Below are positions 36,100-45,534 of a stretch of 64,000 bases of DNA, in pieces. The DNA comes from Atribacterota bacterium (GTDB taxonomy: Bacteria; Atribacterota; Atribacteria; Atribacterales; Caldatribacteriaceae). The stretch lies in contig JBDIWM010000005.1 in assembly GCA_039638595.1 (NCBI GenBank), positions 1-64,000 on the forward strand, written 5' to 3'. The notes beneath the pieces were generated by a model, which saw nothing but the letters and a program-made list of their open reading frames with translations, made no database searches and had not been told where the DNA came from. The position numbers and the translations under genes were made by a program. Position 1 is the first letter of the stretch. Each line of letters starts with the position of its first letter.

Positions 36100-38024
36100 C
36101 GTTCCTCTCGGATGACGTAAACCTCTAAGATATCACCCTCACGAAAGTCATCGAATCCTTCTAAACTAACTCCACACTCGTATCCCTGAGTCACCTCTCG
36201 CACATCCTCTTTAAAATGCTTTAGGGAGGCTATTCGGATTCCTTCTCCAAGCATCTCCCGTCCTCGCCATACTCTCACCAGCGCTCCTCTTTCGATCTTA
36301 CCCTGGGTTACATAACACCCCGCGATTACACCGGCTCGAGCTACTTTAAAAAGGGCCCGTACTTCGAGTTTACCCAGGGTTTCCTCAATTTTCCTGGGCT
36401 CTAACATACCCTTAATAGCCTTATCCATATCGTCAATCAGGTCATAAATAACCCGGTACAGTCGAACATCAACACCTTCCCTTTTGGCAATTTTTGCAAT
36501 CTCGTTGGGCAACTTTACATTAAACCCTACTACAACTCCCGAAGACGCCGAAGCCAACATCACATCAGCTTCACTGATATTTCCCACTCCCCTGAAGAGA
36601 AAATTAATTTTGACGTTCTCATTCTCCAGCTGGGAAATCGCTTTCTCAATCGCTTCCAGGGAACCTTGGAAATCAGCCTTTAAAAGGAGATTAAGCTCCC
36701 TGACTTTCCCAGCTTCGGGTGAAAGGAGTTCTTCCAGAGAAAGAGCACGCTTAGATCCCCCTTTAAGGGCAACTTCTTTCTCCCGTTCTTTTCTTCGCTC
36801 GGCGATGAGGTATGCAATCCGCTCCTCTCCCACCACCATAAACTTTGTTCCAGCTGGTGGAAGCTCAGAAAATCCGACCACCTCAACAGGCATAGCAGGG
36901 TATGCTTCCCTCAACGATCGACCAAGGTCGTCAGATAAAGTTCGCACTTTGCCCCAGCTCGTCCCGGCCACAAAATAATCTCCTACCCTCAATATTCCCT
37001 CCTGGACGATCACCGTTGCCACAGGACCCTTCCCCCGATCCAGGCGCGACTCAATGACAAGACCAGTAGCGTAACCACTATGTCTGGCCTTGAGCTCTAG
37101 AAGATCAGCCTGTAAGATAATCATCTCCAGAAGTTCGTTAACGCCCTTCCGCTGCAACGCCGAAACATTAACGAAAATGGTTTCTCCCCCCCACTCCTCA
37201 GGAATCAACCCGTAATCCGAAAGCTGCTGTTTTACTCGCTCAGGATTCGCTGCAGGCTTATCCACTTTATTCACAGCAACAATGATGGGTACGTCAGCCG
37301 CTCTGGCATGTTGAATCGCCTCTATAGTCTGAGGCATCACCCCATCATCTGCGGCAACCACAAGCACCGCTATATCCGTAACCTGAGCCCCACGAGCTCG
37401 CATTGCGGTAAAGGCTTCATGCCCTGGAGTATCGATGAAGGTGATTTTCCTTCCATTCACTTCCACCTGATACGCGCCGATACGCTGCGTGATTCCTCCG
37501 AACTCTGACTCAGCAACCTGGGAATGCCGGATTGCATCAAGCAAGGTGGTTTTTCCGTGATCGACATGTCCAAGAATCGTCACCACTGGAGGTCTTAAAA
37601 ATTGTTCTCCTCCCAAAGCTTCAACGGTCTCTTTTTTTAGGCCTTCTTTCCACTCCACTTCCCATCCCTTTTCTCGAGCCAATTTCTCCACCACAAGAGG
37701 TGGCAAAGGTCTCCGAAAATCAGGGACGATATTCAAATCAGCCAGGCGCAAGATAATATCTTCAGGCCCTTCATCGAGGAGCTTGGCAATCTCCTTGAGA
37801 GTGGGAAGGTTTTCAAAAAGAAGCGTTTTTTCTCTTTTTTTCCGTATTTCTTCTTCTTTCTGCCGGCGGTAGATGATCTCCTCTTTGAGAAGATCAACCA
37901 GATCCTCATCGATACTGCTCATGTGATTCTTGGCTTCGACGCCCAACTCTCGAAGCATCTCTATAACCTCGTGAGCATGTATCCCGAGTACTTCGGCAAT
38001 CTTATATATCCTTACCTTGGTCAT
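36096..38024 (-). CDS. infB: Translation initiation factor IF-2
   Basis: 642 residues, short for IF-2. The N-terminal region keeps two small IF2N helical domains (VRIYKIAEVLGIHAHEVIEML and the LPTLKEIAKLLDEGPEDII region) with almost no linker. The G domain has GHVDHGKTTLLDAI, DTPGHEAFTAMRARG and NKVDKP; domains II to IV follow. It places initiator tRNA on the ribosome. The reduced N-terminus is typical of compact bacterial forms. Confidence 0.96.
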   Translation of the reverse strand: MTKVRIYKIAEVLGIHAHEVIEMLRELGVEAKNHMSSIDEDLVDLLKEEIIYRRQKEEEIRKKREKTLLFENLPTLKEIAKLLDEGPEDIILRLADLNIVPDFRRPLPPLVVEKLAREKGWEVEWKEGLKKETVEALGGEQFLRPPVVTILGHVDHGKTTLLDAIRHSQVAESEFGGITQRIGAYQVEVNGRKITFIDTPGHEAFTAMRARGAQVTDIAVLVVAADDGVMPQTIEAIQHARAADVPIIVAVNKVDKPAANPERVKQQLSDYGLIPEEWGGETIFVNVSALQRKGVNELLEMIILQADLLELKARHSGYATGLVIESRLDRGKGPVATVIVQEGILRVGDYFVAGTSWGKVRTLSDDLGRSLREAYPAMPVEVVGFSELPPAGTKFMVVGEERIAYLIAERRKEREKEVALKGGSKRALSLEELLSPEAGKVRELNLLLKADFQGSLEAIEKAISQLENENVKINFLFRGVGNISEADVMLASASSGVVVGFNVKLPNEIAKIAKREGVDVRLYRVIYDLIDDMDKAIKGMLEPRKIEETLGKLEVRALFKVARAGVIAGCYVTQGKIERGALVRVWRGREMLGEGIRIASLKHFKEDVREVTQGYECGVSLEGFDDFREGDILEVYVIREER

Positions 38025-38314
38025 TACGAGCCTCCTTCCCGCGGGTTTTTCAAATACCCGAGCAACATATCCTTTAGGGCGAGAAACTCCTCCTCCTCAA
38101 GCTCAAATCGAAAAGCCGAAGAAAGGTCCTTGCGGGAAAAAGCTGTCACACACTCCACCTGAGGACACACATAAGCCCCTCTCCCCGACTTTTTGCCGGT
38201 CGGATCCACCTCTACGTTTCCCTGAAGGGTTCTCACAATCCGAATCAACCCTTTTTTCTCCTTTCTCTGACGACACCCTATACACATACGAATGGGAATC
38301 TTTTTAGACTTCAT
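38024..38314 (-). CDS. ylxR: YlxR (RNase P modulator RnpM family)
   Basis: 96 residues with the YlxR signature RMCIGCRQRKEKKGLIRIV and GRGAYVCPQVEC. A nucleic-acid-binding fold encoded between nusA and infB; the Bacillus homologue was shown to bind RNase P RNA. The usual next gene ylxQ (an L7Ae-like protein) is absent. Confidence 0.92.
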   Translation of the reverse strand: MKSKKIPIRMCIGCRQRKEKKGLIRIVRTLQGNVEVDPTGKKSGRGAYVCPQVECVTAFSRKDLSSAFRFELEEEEFLALKDMLLGYLKNPREGGS

Positions 38315-39354
38315 CTCTCCTCCTCACGATTGACGCCCTTGATGTCGATACGCCACCCGCTGATTCGCGCAGTAAGACGGGCATTCTGACCATCTTTACC
38401 AATAGCCAGAGAAAGTTGATCTAAGGGCACGAGCACCTGTGCCGTCTTGGTTTCTTCGTCAAGCTTCACGCTGATCACCTCTGCCGGTTTCAATGCTTCA
38501 GTGATCAAAACCTCTGGATCATTACTCCACCTTATTATATCTATTTTTTCTCCCCTCAGCTCATCAATGATACTCTTAACCCTGGAACCACGATTCCCTA
38601 TACACGACCCCACCGGGTCAATCCGCTCGTTTCTACTTTCCACCGCCACTTTACTTCGTACCCCAGGTTCCCGAGCAATCATCACCACATCCACCCAACC
38701 CTCGTGCACCTCCGGAACTTCCAGCTCAAAAAGTCTCTTCACCAAGCCTGGGTGCGTACGGGAAAGGGTGATCCTTGGACCTTTGGTGGTCTTTTTAACT
38801 TCCACGATAAAAAACTTCATCCGGTCGCCAGTCTTATACTCCTCATGAGCAACCTGTTCTGAGGGTGGAAGCACTCCTTCAGTCTTACCAAGTTCAACCA
38901 TTACGGTCCGCCCTTCCCTCCGGTTGACGATACCAGTGATGATCTCTCCGGCCCTTTCCACAAATTCCTCATAAATTCTATCCCGTTCTGCCTCCCGAAT
39001 TCGCTGAAGGATAACCTGTTTGGCGGTTTGCGCCGCAATACGACCGAAATCCTTGGGAGTGACCTCAATGTCAACGCACTGACCAACCTCTGCACTGAAT
39101 CCCAATCGCTGGGCCTCCTCCTTTAAAATCTCCACCGTAGAGTCCTTTAACTTCTCAACCACGACCTTTCTCGCCAGAACCTTAATAGCCCCACTTTCGG
39201 CATCCAGAACTACTGATATCCCTTTATGAGAACTTTTAAAATTCTTGCGGTAGGCAGAGAGCAAAGCTGCCTCAATAGCTCTTTGCAAAGCATCTTTTGG
39301 AATTCCCTTTGCTCTTTCTATCTGCTCAATCGCAGCAAAGATTTCTTTGCTCAT
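38311..39354 (-). CDS. nusA: Transcription factor NusA
   Basis: 347 residues from the ATG at 39354, with AGGGGG nearby; the frame extends upstream through the leader hairpin and that part is rejected. It has an N-terminal RNAP-binding domain (about 1-125), S1 domain (GEIITGIVNRREGRTVMVELG), KH1 and KH2 (VGSCIGNRGSRVKSIIDELRGEKIDII is the start of KH1 at about 240). No C-terminal acidic repeats, as usual outside proteobacteria. It modulates pausing and termination. The rimP gene that normally precedes it is missing. Confidence 0.95.
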   Translation of the reverse strand: MSKEIFAAIEQIERAKGIPKDALQRAIEAALLSAYRKNFKSSHKGISVVLDAESGAIKVLARKVVVEKLKDSTVEILKEEAQRLGFSAEVGQCVDIEVTPKDFGRIAAQTAKQVILQRIREAERDRIYEEFVERAGEIITGIVNRREGRTVMVELGKTEGVLPPSEQVAHEEYKTGDRMKFFIVEVKKTTKGPRITLSRTHPGLVKRLFELEVPEVHEGWVDVVMIAREPGVRSKVAVESRNERIDPVGSCIGNRGSRVKSIIDELRGEKIDIIRWSNDPEVLITEALKPAEVISVKLDEETKTAQVLVPLDQLSLAIGKDGQNARLTARISGWRIDIKGVNREEER

Positions 39355-39368
39355 AAATACCCCCTGGT

Positions 39369-39414
39369 AAAAACCCATAAACAACAAAGAGTGGGCAAAA
39401 CCCACTCTTTGTTG
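39369..39414 (-). terminator. Hairpin with U-rich tail between tyrS and nusA
   Basis: A perfect 14-bp stem (39382-39395 pairs with 39401-39414; arms CAACAAAGAGTGGG) with a 5-base loop, followed on the minus strand by an interrupted U-tract (TTTATGGGTTTTT). It can terminate tyrS transcripts. It also lies downstream of the promoter at 39438-39466, so it is inside the nusA leader. Confidence 0.6.
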
Positions 39415-39437
39415 GCAAGAAAACTCGACACCTCATT

Positions 39438-39466
39438 ATTTTAACCCAAATATCAAAGGATTGCAA
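39438..39466 (-). promoter_or_regulatory. Promoter of the nusA-infB operon
   Basis: Minus-strand TTGCAA (39461-39466), a 17-base spacer, TAAAAT (39438-39443). Transcription should begin near 39431 and cross the hairpin at 39382-39414 before the nusA start at 39354. Confidence 0.7.
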
Positions 39467-39480
39467 ATACAAACGGATCG

Positions 39481-40716
39481 TTACGATACAACCCTGACCT
39501 TAAAGAACGCCTTTTTCCCCACTTTTAGGAAACTTCCATCCTGCACCGTTACATCCATATTGGTATCCTCAACTCGTTCTCCATTTAGATACACACTACC
39601 CTGTTCAATTAATCTCCTTGCTTCACTATTTGATTTCGGTACCCCAGTTTTTTGCAAAAGCTTCATGACCCATATTTTCCCCTCTTTCAGCTCCAAAGTC
39701 GAGAGAAGAATTTCCTGGGCATTTTCGGGGATGCTTTTTTGAGAAAAAGCTCGCTCAAAATCTGCCAGGGCTTCCTGAGCCTTCGCCCAACCATGATAGG
39801 CGCTGACAATTTCCAGAGCGAGTTGCTCCTTCCACTTTTTAGGATGCAATATCCCTTTTTCGTACTCCTCTTTCATCCTGGTAATTTCCTCCAGAGGAAT
39901 ATTGGTGAGAAGAACAAAATATTTTTCAATCAAAAAGTCCGGGATAGACATGATCTTTCCAAACATGGAAAAAGCTGATTCCTGGATACCGATGTAATTT
40001 CCCAAGCTTTTACTCATCTTTTCGACTCCATCGATACCCTCCAAAAGTGGCATGGTGAGCACCACCTGTGGCTCCTGACCAAACTCTCTCTGAAGATCCC
40101 GTCCCACCAGGAGATTAAAGAGCTGATCATTTCCCCCTAACTCCACATCCGCTTCGAGCGCTACTGAGTCATATCCCTGCATGACCGGGTAAAGGAACTC
40201 ATGCAAACCCACGGGTTTTCCTGCTTTCAAGCGTTTCGCAAAATCTTCCCTTTCCAACATCCGAGCCACCGTGAGCCGAGCAGTAATGAAAACCAGATCA
40301 CTTAAGGTAAGTTTCCCTAACCACTTGCTATTAAATTCCACTCTGGTTTTCTGAGGATCCAGAATTTTAAAGACCTGTTCAGTGTAGGTTTCAGCATTTT
40401 TTTTGACTTCTTCCTCAGTAAGCTGAGGACGAGTTTCTTTCTTTCCCGTGGGGTCACCGATCCTCCCGGTGAAATCTCCGATGAGAAAAACCACTTCATG
40501 CCCCAGGTCCTGAAACTGACGCAACTTTCTTAGCGTTACCGTATGACCTAAATGGATATCAGGAGCACTGGGGTCGAAACCTTCTTTAACCACCAGTCTT
40601 TTTCCTCGGCGATAAAAACGCTCGAGCTTTTTCCGTAAATCTTCGATACCAATAAGTTCTTCAGCACCTCGCTGGATTATGGCTATATCTCTTTCTACTT
40701 CATTTTCGTAAACCAA
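39481..40716 (-). CDS. tyrS: Tyrosyl-tRNA synthetase
   Basis: 411 residues. Class I synthetase with [20 protein letters not shown] (HIGH region), [13 protein letters not shown] and the KMSKSLGN signature; a C-terminal S4 RNA-binding domain (about 345-411). It is the TyrZ-like/thermophile type, judging by the HLGHTV variant of HIGH. It overlaps queT by 17 bases. Confidence 0.95.
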   Translation of the reverse strand: MVYENEVERDIAIIQRGAEELIGIEDLRKKLERFYRRGKRLVVKEGFDPSAPDIHLGHTVTLRKLRQFQDLGHEVVFLIGDFTGRIGDPTGKKETRPQLTEEEVKKNAETYTEQVFKILDPQKTRVEFNSKWLGKLTLSDLVFITARLTVARMLEREDFAKRLKAGKPVGLHEFLYPVMQGYDSVALEADVELGGNDQLFNLLVGRDLQREFGQEPQVVLTMPLLEGIDGVEKMSKSLGNYIGIQESAFSMFGKIMSIPDFLIEKYFVLLTNIPLEEITRMKEEYEKGILHPKKWKEQLALEIVSAYHGWAKAQEALADFERAFSQKSIPENAQEILLSTLELKEGKIWVMKLLQKTGVPKSNSEARRLIEQGSVYLNGERVEDTNMDVTVQDGSFLKVGKKAFFKVRVVS

Positions 40717-41215
40717 GCTTCTTCACTCCTTTCTGAAAATTCCCTCTCCGCAAAAACAGTATAAGGAGCCAACCTAATCCGTAACAGGCAATAATTTCCC
40801 CTACAATAACATAAAATACCGCGTAAAAGTAAGGAACCCGAAAGAGCACCGATAGATAAATCGGTACCCCAAACCCATTGATCAGAACTGGCGGGAGAGG
40901 AGCCCAGAACGGACGAGGAACACGAGAAGTAAGATACCCAGCAAAGAGGGTGAAAAGTGGACCCAGAAGAAAGTCAACCACGCCCACACCACCAAAAATA
41001 TTAGCCAGGAAACATCCTACGGTAAGTCCCCACATAGTTTCGGGAAAGAAAAAGGGAAGAACGGTCAACGCCTCTGAAACCCTCACCTGGATGGGTCCAT
41101 AAGCAATAGAGGAAAAAGGGGGGAGAACGGTAAAAAGGAAATAACATCCTCCTACCAGTGCCGTTCGAGTGAGCTCTTGAGTTTTATTCGTTCGAGTTTT
41201 ATGATAATATTCCAT
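40700..41215 (-). CDS. queT: QueT-family transporter (queuosine precursor uptake)
   Basis: 171 residues from the ATG at 41215. Five to six membrane helices and the family segment [21 protein letters not shown]. QueT is an S component for ECF transporters that takes up queuosine precursors such as preQ1, a base later placed in tRNA-Tyr and others. Its partner tyrS follows directly. No purine-rich site lies before the ATG, and the -10 box is only nine bases away, so the mRNA may be leaderless. No preQ1 riboswitch fits in the available space. Confidence 0.85.
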   Translation of the reverse strand: MEYYHKTRTNKTQELTRTALVGGCYFLFTVLPPFSSIAYGPIQVRVSEALTVLPFFFPETMWGLTVGCFLANIFGGVGVVDFLLGPLFTLFAGYLTSRVPRPFWAPLPPVLINGFGVPIYLSVLFRVPYFYAVFYVIVGEIIACYGLGWLLILFLRRGNFQKGVKKLGLRK

Positions 41216-41224
41216 ATCGAAATC

Positions 41225-41252
41225 ATTATAAAGAATATTGAAAAGATGAAAA
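41225..41252 (-). promoter_or_regulatory. Promoter of queT-tyrS
   Basis: Minus-strand TTTTCA (41247-41252), a 16-base spacer and a perfect TATAAT (41225-41230). Nine bases separate the -10 box from the A of the queT ATG. Confidence 0.55.
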
Positions 41253-43174
41253 GAACCAATCGGCAGAAAACCAAAAATACTGAAAAAAAATTTTATCCCC
41301 ATGCATTCATGGCAGGCATCCTGTCAGGCATCCTTTTCTTTACTCTCCTGTTCATCTTCTTCCTCCAAGACCTCAAAGAAACTTCCAGTAAACTGGAAGA
41401 CCTCACTCCTTCTTTAACCACTCGAATCTACGATACGAAAGGGAAACTGATCGGAGAGTTATTTACCGAAAAGCGAGATTATGTCGAGCTCAACGAAATC
41501 CCCGAAATCATTAAGAAAGCCTTTTTAGCTAGCGAGGACCAGCGCTTTTATTCCCATCCAGGCATTGACCTCCAGGGTATCGTGCGGGCTCTCTGGCAGG
41601 ATCTAGTGAACCTCAACATCGTGGAAGGAGGAAGCACCATCACCCAACAACTTTCCCGGAGCCGATTTTTAACCCAGAAACAGGTACTCGATCGAAAAAT
41701 TAAAGAAGTATTTCTCGCTCTGATGATCGAAAAAAAGTACACCAAGGACCAGATTTTTGAAGCCTATCTGAACCAGATCTACCTCGGACACGGCGTATAC
41801 GGCATCAAAGCCGCAGCGAAAACCTACTTCGGTAAGGAACTCCAGGATTTAAACCTGGCCGAAGTGGCCATGCTTGCAGGCATAGCGCGCTCACCGGGTA
41901 ATTTTTCTCCTTACGTGAATTTCAAAACCGCACAGAAGCAACAGAGAAGAGTGCTGCAACGAATGCGATCCCTTAGATTTATCACCGAAGAAGATTTCCA
42001 AACTGCCCTCTCTGCTCCTATTGTACTCTCAGGCCTGGAACCCAACCGTTCTCTCGCACCTCATTTCGTTGACCATATCCTTAAAGAACTGGGAAAAACC
42101 TTTGACGAAAGAACTATTTTTAGCGGTGGCTTGAAAGTGTATACCACGCTAGACATCGATTTGCAAAAAGTAGCCAATCAAGTCCTGCAGGAAAGTGAAT
42201 ATGAAGGCGCTATTCTTTGCATGGATCCCCAGAATGGATATATTAAAGCGATGGTTGGGGGAAGAAATTACCAGGAGAGTAAATTCAACCGCGCCACACA
42301 GGCTTACCGTCAACCAGGTTCTACTTTCAAGCCTTTCATTTATGCAGTCAGTATGGATAGTGGATTCACTCCAAGTAGCGTTTTAGTGGATGAACCACTT
42401 ACTTTCCCCAATGGCTGGAAACCCCAAAATTACGAAAAGAAGTTTCGGGGAGCTATAACCCTTCGAGAAGCCTTAGAAGGTTCGATAAACATTATAGGGA
42501 TCAAACTCCTTCAAGAAACTGGAATCGACAAGGTCATTAGTTACGCTCGAAAAATGGGAATAAAGAGTCAACTACGAAGAGACCTTTCTCTTGCTTTGGG
42601 TACTTCCGAAGTAACCCTGATAGAACTTGTCACCGCGTATTGTGCTTTTGCCAATAAAGGCATGGTACCAGAACCGATCGCCATCCTCAGAGTGGAAAAC
42701 GCCAAGGGGCAGATCCTCTACGAAAATAAGCCCGTCCTCCACCAAGCCCTATCAGAAGATACTGCCTACATTATGGCCAGACTCCTTGAAGGAGTGATCA
42801 AACGAGGTACCGGTCGAAGGGCCAATATCGAAAGACCAGCCGGAGGAAAAACGGGAACCACAGAAGATTTCATCGATGCCTGGTTCGTGGGGTTTACTCC
42901 GGATCTGACGTGCGGGATTTACCTTGGAAATGATGATCGTACTCCTTTAGGACCCCAGAAGACCGGAGGTATTATCGCTGCTCCTATGTTTGCCAAGGTG
43001 ATGAAAGAGGCCCACCGGGATCTTCCGATACATGATTTCGTTAAACCCAACGGTATCGTCGAACTCGAGGTCTGTCTCAAAAGCGGTTTACTCCCTGGGA
43101 AAGCCTGCAAAACCGTTAAGCTTCCCTTCAAGCAGGGCAGAACCCCTCAAGAAACGTGTACTCTTTGTCAGTAG
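41246..43174 (+). CDS. Class A penicillin-binding protein (PBP1A family)
   Basis: 642 residues from the ATG at 41246. A short basic N-terminus, a signal-anchor helix (about 24-42, with LSGILFFTLLFIFFL), a glycosyltransferase domain (ASEDQRFYSHPGID, GGSTITQQLSR, LNQIYLGHGVYGI) and a transpeptidase domain with catalytic STFK (RQPGSTFKPFIYA), SIN and KTGTTEDF. It polymerises and cross-links peptidoglycan outside the membrane. No clear ribosome binding site precedes the ATG, which lies inside the divergent queT promoter region. It ends with two cysteine pairs near GKACK and ETCTLCQ. Confidence 0.93.
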   Translation: MKRTNRQKTKNTEKKFYPHAFMAGILSGILFFTLLFIFFLQDLKETSSKLEDLTPSLTTRIYDTKGKLIGELFTEKRDYVELNEIPEIIKKAFLASEDQRFYSHPGIDLQGIVRALWQDLVNLNIVEGGSTITQQLSRSRFLTQKQVLDRKIKEVFLALMIEKKYTKDQIFEAYLNQIYLGHGVYGIKAAAKTYFGKELQDLNLAEVAMLAGIARSPGNFSPYVNFKTAQKQQRRVLQRMRSLRFITEEDFQTALSAPIVLSGLEPNRSLAPHFVDHILKELGKTFDERTIFSGGLKVYTTLDIDLQKVANQVLQESEYEGAILCMDPQNGYIKAMVGGRNYQESKFNRATQAYRQPGSTFKPFIYAVSMDSGFTPSSVLVDEPLTFPNGWKPQNYEKKFRGAITLREALEGSINIIGIKLLQETGIDKVISYARKMGIKSQLRRDLSLALGTSEVTLIELVTAYCAFANKGMVPEPIAILRVENAKGQILYENKPVLHQALSEDTAYIMARLLEGVIKRGTGRRANIERPAGGKTGTTEDFIDAWFVGFTPDLTCGIYLGNDDRTPLGPQKTGGIIAAPMFAKVMKEAHRDLPIHDFVKPNGIVELEVCLKSGLLPGKACKTVKLPFKQGRTPQETCTLCQ

Positions 43175-43182
43175 GAATACTT

Positions 43183-45534
43183 TCACGATTTCATGGTGAC
43201 CACTGTGACCCCCAGTCCCCCTTCTTCGGGATAACCCAGGCGAAAACTCTCGACACACGGGTGCTTCTTCAAAAAATCGTGGGTCAGTTCCCGCAAAACC
43301 CCTTCTCCTTTACCGTGAATCACATACACAGTAGTAAAACCAGCCAGGATCACCTGGTCAAAGTACTGATCAAGCTTTCGCAAGGCTTCGTCTCGGGTGA
43401 GGGCTCGTATCTCAATTTCATTCCTGATTGAAGGGGTCGTAAAGCGAGGAAAATTGGGGGATCGAGAAACAGCATCCTCAACTTCTCCTTTATGCAGTGA
43501 TTCCCAAGGGACTTTTATTTTTCTTCCCGCCACATTAACCCAGGCACTCTTTCTTCGCTCATCCAGCGAAATAACGGTTCCGGTTTGATTCAGGAAATCA
43601 ACGAGCACCGCATCTCCTTTTTGAAAACGCACCATCACATTTGAAGGTATCTCTGCCACGGCTTCTTCTATCGCCCGAACTTTTTCTTTTTCTTCTTCTA
43701 TTCGCTTCTTCCACCGTTCATATTCTTCCTGGTCCAGTTGCTTTTCTCTTTTCAACCTTCCTACAATTTGAGATACTTCATCTTTCGTTTTGTTTAAATA
43801 CCCTTCGAGTTCCTTCTTAAACTCTTTGAGGAGCGCCCTTTCTCTTTTCTGAAGGTCTTCCATTTTTTCCTTTATTTTTCGTTCCCTTTGCTCCAGCTCC
43901 TTCGCTTTGAAAACGTTTTCTTCCATCATTTTAGCGAGAACACTTTTGTCCCGGGTCAAAGCAACAATTAAGTCATTTAATCGAACTTCCTCAGCACTCA
44001 AAAGTTGCATCGCGCCATCGATGATTTCTTTCGGAAGACCCACCCGCTCGGCAATTTTAATACCGTAACTCGCCCCTATTTCTCCCAATACCAGTCGGTA
44101 GGTTGGTTCAAAGGTATCGGGATTGATAGCCAGAGAAGCGACAGACATACCTTCTTCTTGAGAAGCTCGATACTTCAAGACCGGCAAATGGGTGGTGACC
44201 ACACCCATCGCTCCCTTTTTTTGCAAGTACTTCAAGGTGGCGATGGCCAGAGCCGTACCTTCGTTCGGATCAGTGCCTGCACCCAGTTCATCAATGAGAA
44301 AAAGAACGCTGGAACAGTTTCCCTGAAGTGCTTTGGCAAGATTCCGGGTCCGGGACGTAAACGTGCTGAGCTCATTCTCGATATCCTGGTGGTCACCAAT
44401 ATCCACAAATAAATCGTCATAAAAGGGAATGATAGAACCAGTCTGGAGGGGAGCCGGAATACCACAGAAAGTGAGCGAAACAATTAGAGCCAGACTTTTC
44501 AGAAGGACTGTTTTCCCACCAGCATTGGGACCACTGACCACGAGAATCTTTTTGGTGGGAGAAAGGTTCAAATCAAATGGAACCGCCTTTTCCCCTAAGA
44601 GAGGATGCCTCCCTCCCTGAATGATGAGCTCCTCTCCTCCCACCTGGGGAACAATCCCCTCCCAGGTTTCCCCCAGTTTCACCTTTGCTCGCAAAAGGTC
44701 AAGATGAATGAAACTTGAAAAAGTACGATCCATGTCGGGAATAAAAGGTCTAAGTTCCGAAGTAATCCGATAGAGAATTTTGGCAATCTCTTCTTGCTCA
44801 AGATGCCTCAACAACTCCAATTCATTATTAAGGCGAGAAACCACTTTCGGTTCGATGAAAACCGTAGAACCACTGGAAGAGTAGTCAACCACGATGCCGT
44901 CCACAGCATGCCGGTGTTGAATCTTCACTGGAACCACGTAACGATCTTTCCGGACGGTGTACATCTTTTCCTGAAGCAACGCACCCACTTTAGAACTCTG
45001 CAGAAATGCACTCAACGTTTCTTCAATACGCTCGTCAATAGTTTTTATCTTACGACGCAACTGATAGAGCGTATCACTGGCGGTATCCAGAATATATCCC
45101 TCAGGGGAAATGATTTTTTCTACTTTCCTACGAAGAGAACTAAAATCGTTGATCTTTTCCAGATAATCGTTCCACAGAGAAACGTATTTTTCAGCAATTT
45201 TCCTTTCCCTAAAAAAACACACAGCCTCTCCACAGAGCACAAAAAATCTCCACAACTGGACAAGGTTTTCTGCGTTGAGCGTAGAGCCAGGAATCCTTAG
45301 AATTCTCAGAATGGAACGGAGATCTGGTAATCCTCGTAAATCGAGGTCTCCATCGAATTTGGTCATTTCTTGAAATTCTGCAGCATGACGCAAAAGGCGA
45401 GTAATTTCCGAAGGAATAAACGAAGGGTACACTGAAAGTTCCTCTTTGGTCGCCAAGCAGGAAAAAAGAGAAGACAAACGTTCTTGAACTTTATCAAACT
45501 CAAAACTCTTCAAGGTTTCCCAAGCCAACATCAT
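43183..45534 (-). CDS. mutS2: MutS2 protein
   Basis: 783 residues from the ATG at 45534. MutS core and clamp domains, Walker A VSGPNAGGKTVLLKSLAL, Walker B FLIDELGAGTDPNEGTAL, a long coiled coil (about 515-620) and a C-terminal Smr domain (about 705-783) with VIHGKGEGVLRE. It is linked to ribosome rescue and to suppressing recombination. The usual LDLRG at the Smr start is replaced by EIEIRAL here. It overlaps cvpA. Confidence 0.93.
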   Translation of the reverse strand: MMLAWETLKSFEFDKVQERLSSLFSCLATKEELSVYPSFIPSEITRLLRHAAEFQEMTKFDGDLDLRGLPDLRSILRILRIPGSTLNAENLVQLWRFFVLCGEAVCFFRERKIAEKYVSLWNDYLEKINDFSSLRRKVEKIISPEGYILDTASDTLYQLRRKIKTIDERIEETLSAFLQSSKVGALLQEKMYTVRKDRYVVPVKIQHRHAVDGIVVDYSSSGSTVFIEPKVVSRLNNELELLRHLEQEEIAKILYRITSELRPFIPDMDRTFSSFIHLDLLRAKVKLGETWEGIVPQVGGEELIIQGGRHPLLGEKAVPFDLNLSPTKKILVVSGPNAGGKTVLLKSLALIVSLTFCGIPAPLQTGSIIPFYDDLFVDIGDHQDIENELSTFTSRTRNLAKALQGNCSSVLFLIDELGAGTDPNEGTALAIATLKYLQKKGAMGVVTTHLPVLKYRASQEEGMSVASLAINPDTFEPTYRLVLGEIGASYGIKIAERVGLPKEIIDGAMQLLSAEEVRLNDLIVALTRDKSVLAKMMEENVFKAKELEQRERKIKEKMEDLQKRERALLKEFKKELEGYLNKTKDEVSQIVGRLKREKQLDQEEYERWKKRIEEEKEKVRAIEEAVAEIPSNVMVRFQKGDAVLVDFLNQTGTVISLDERRKSAWVNVAGRKIKVPWESLHKGEVEDAVSRSPNFPRFTTPSIRNEIEIRALTRDEALRKLDQYFDQVILAGFTTVYVIHGKGEGVLRELTHDFLKKHPCVESFRLGYPEEGGLGVTVVTMKS

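Noticed and set aside
38311-39405. nusA start at the upstream codon (364 residues)
   Set aside because: The first 17 codons lie in the leader hairpin region; AGGGGG supports the ATG at 39354 and the NusA N-terminus begins there.
41216-41300. preQ1 riboswitch before queT
   Set aside because: The -10 box lies only nine bases before the ATG, leaving no leader RNA for one.
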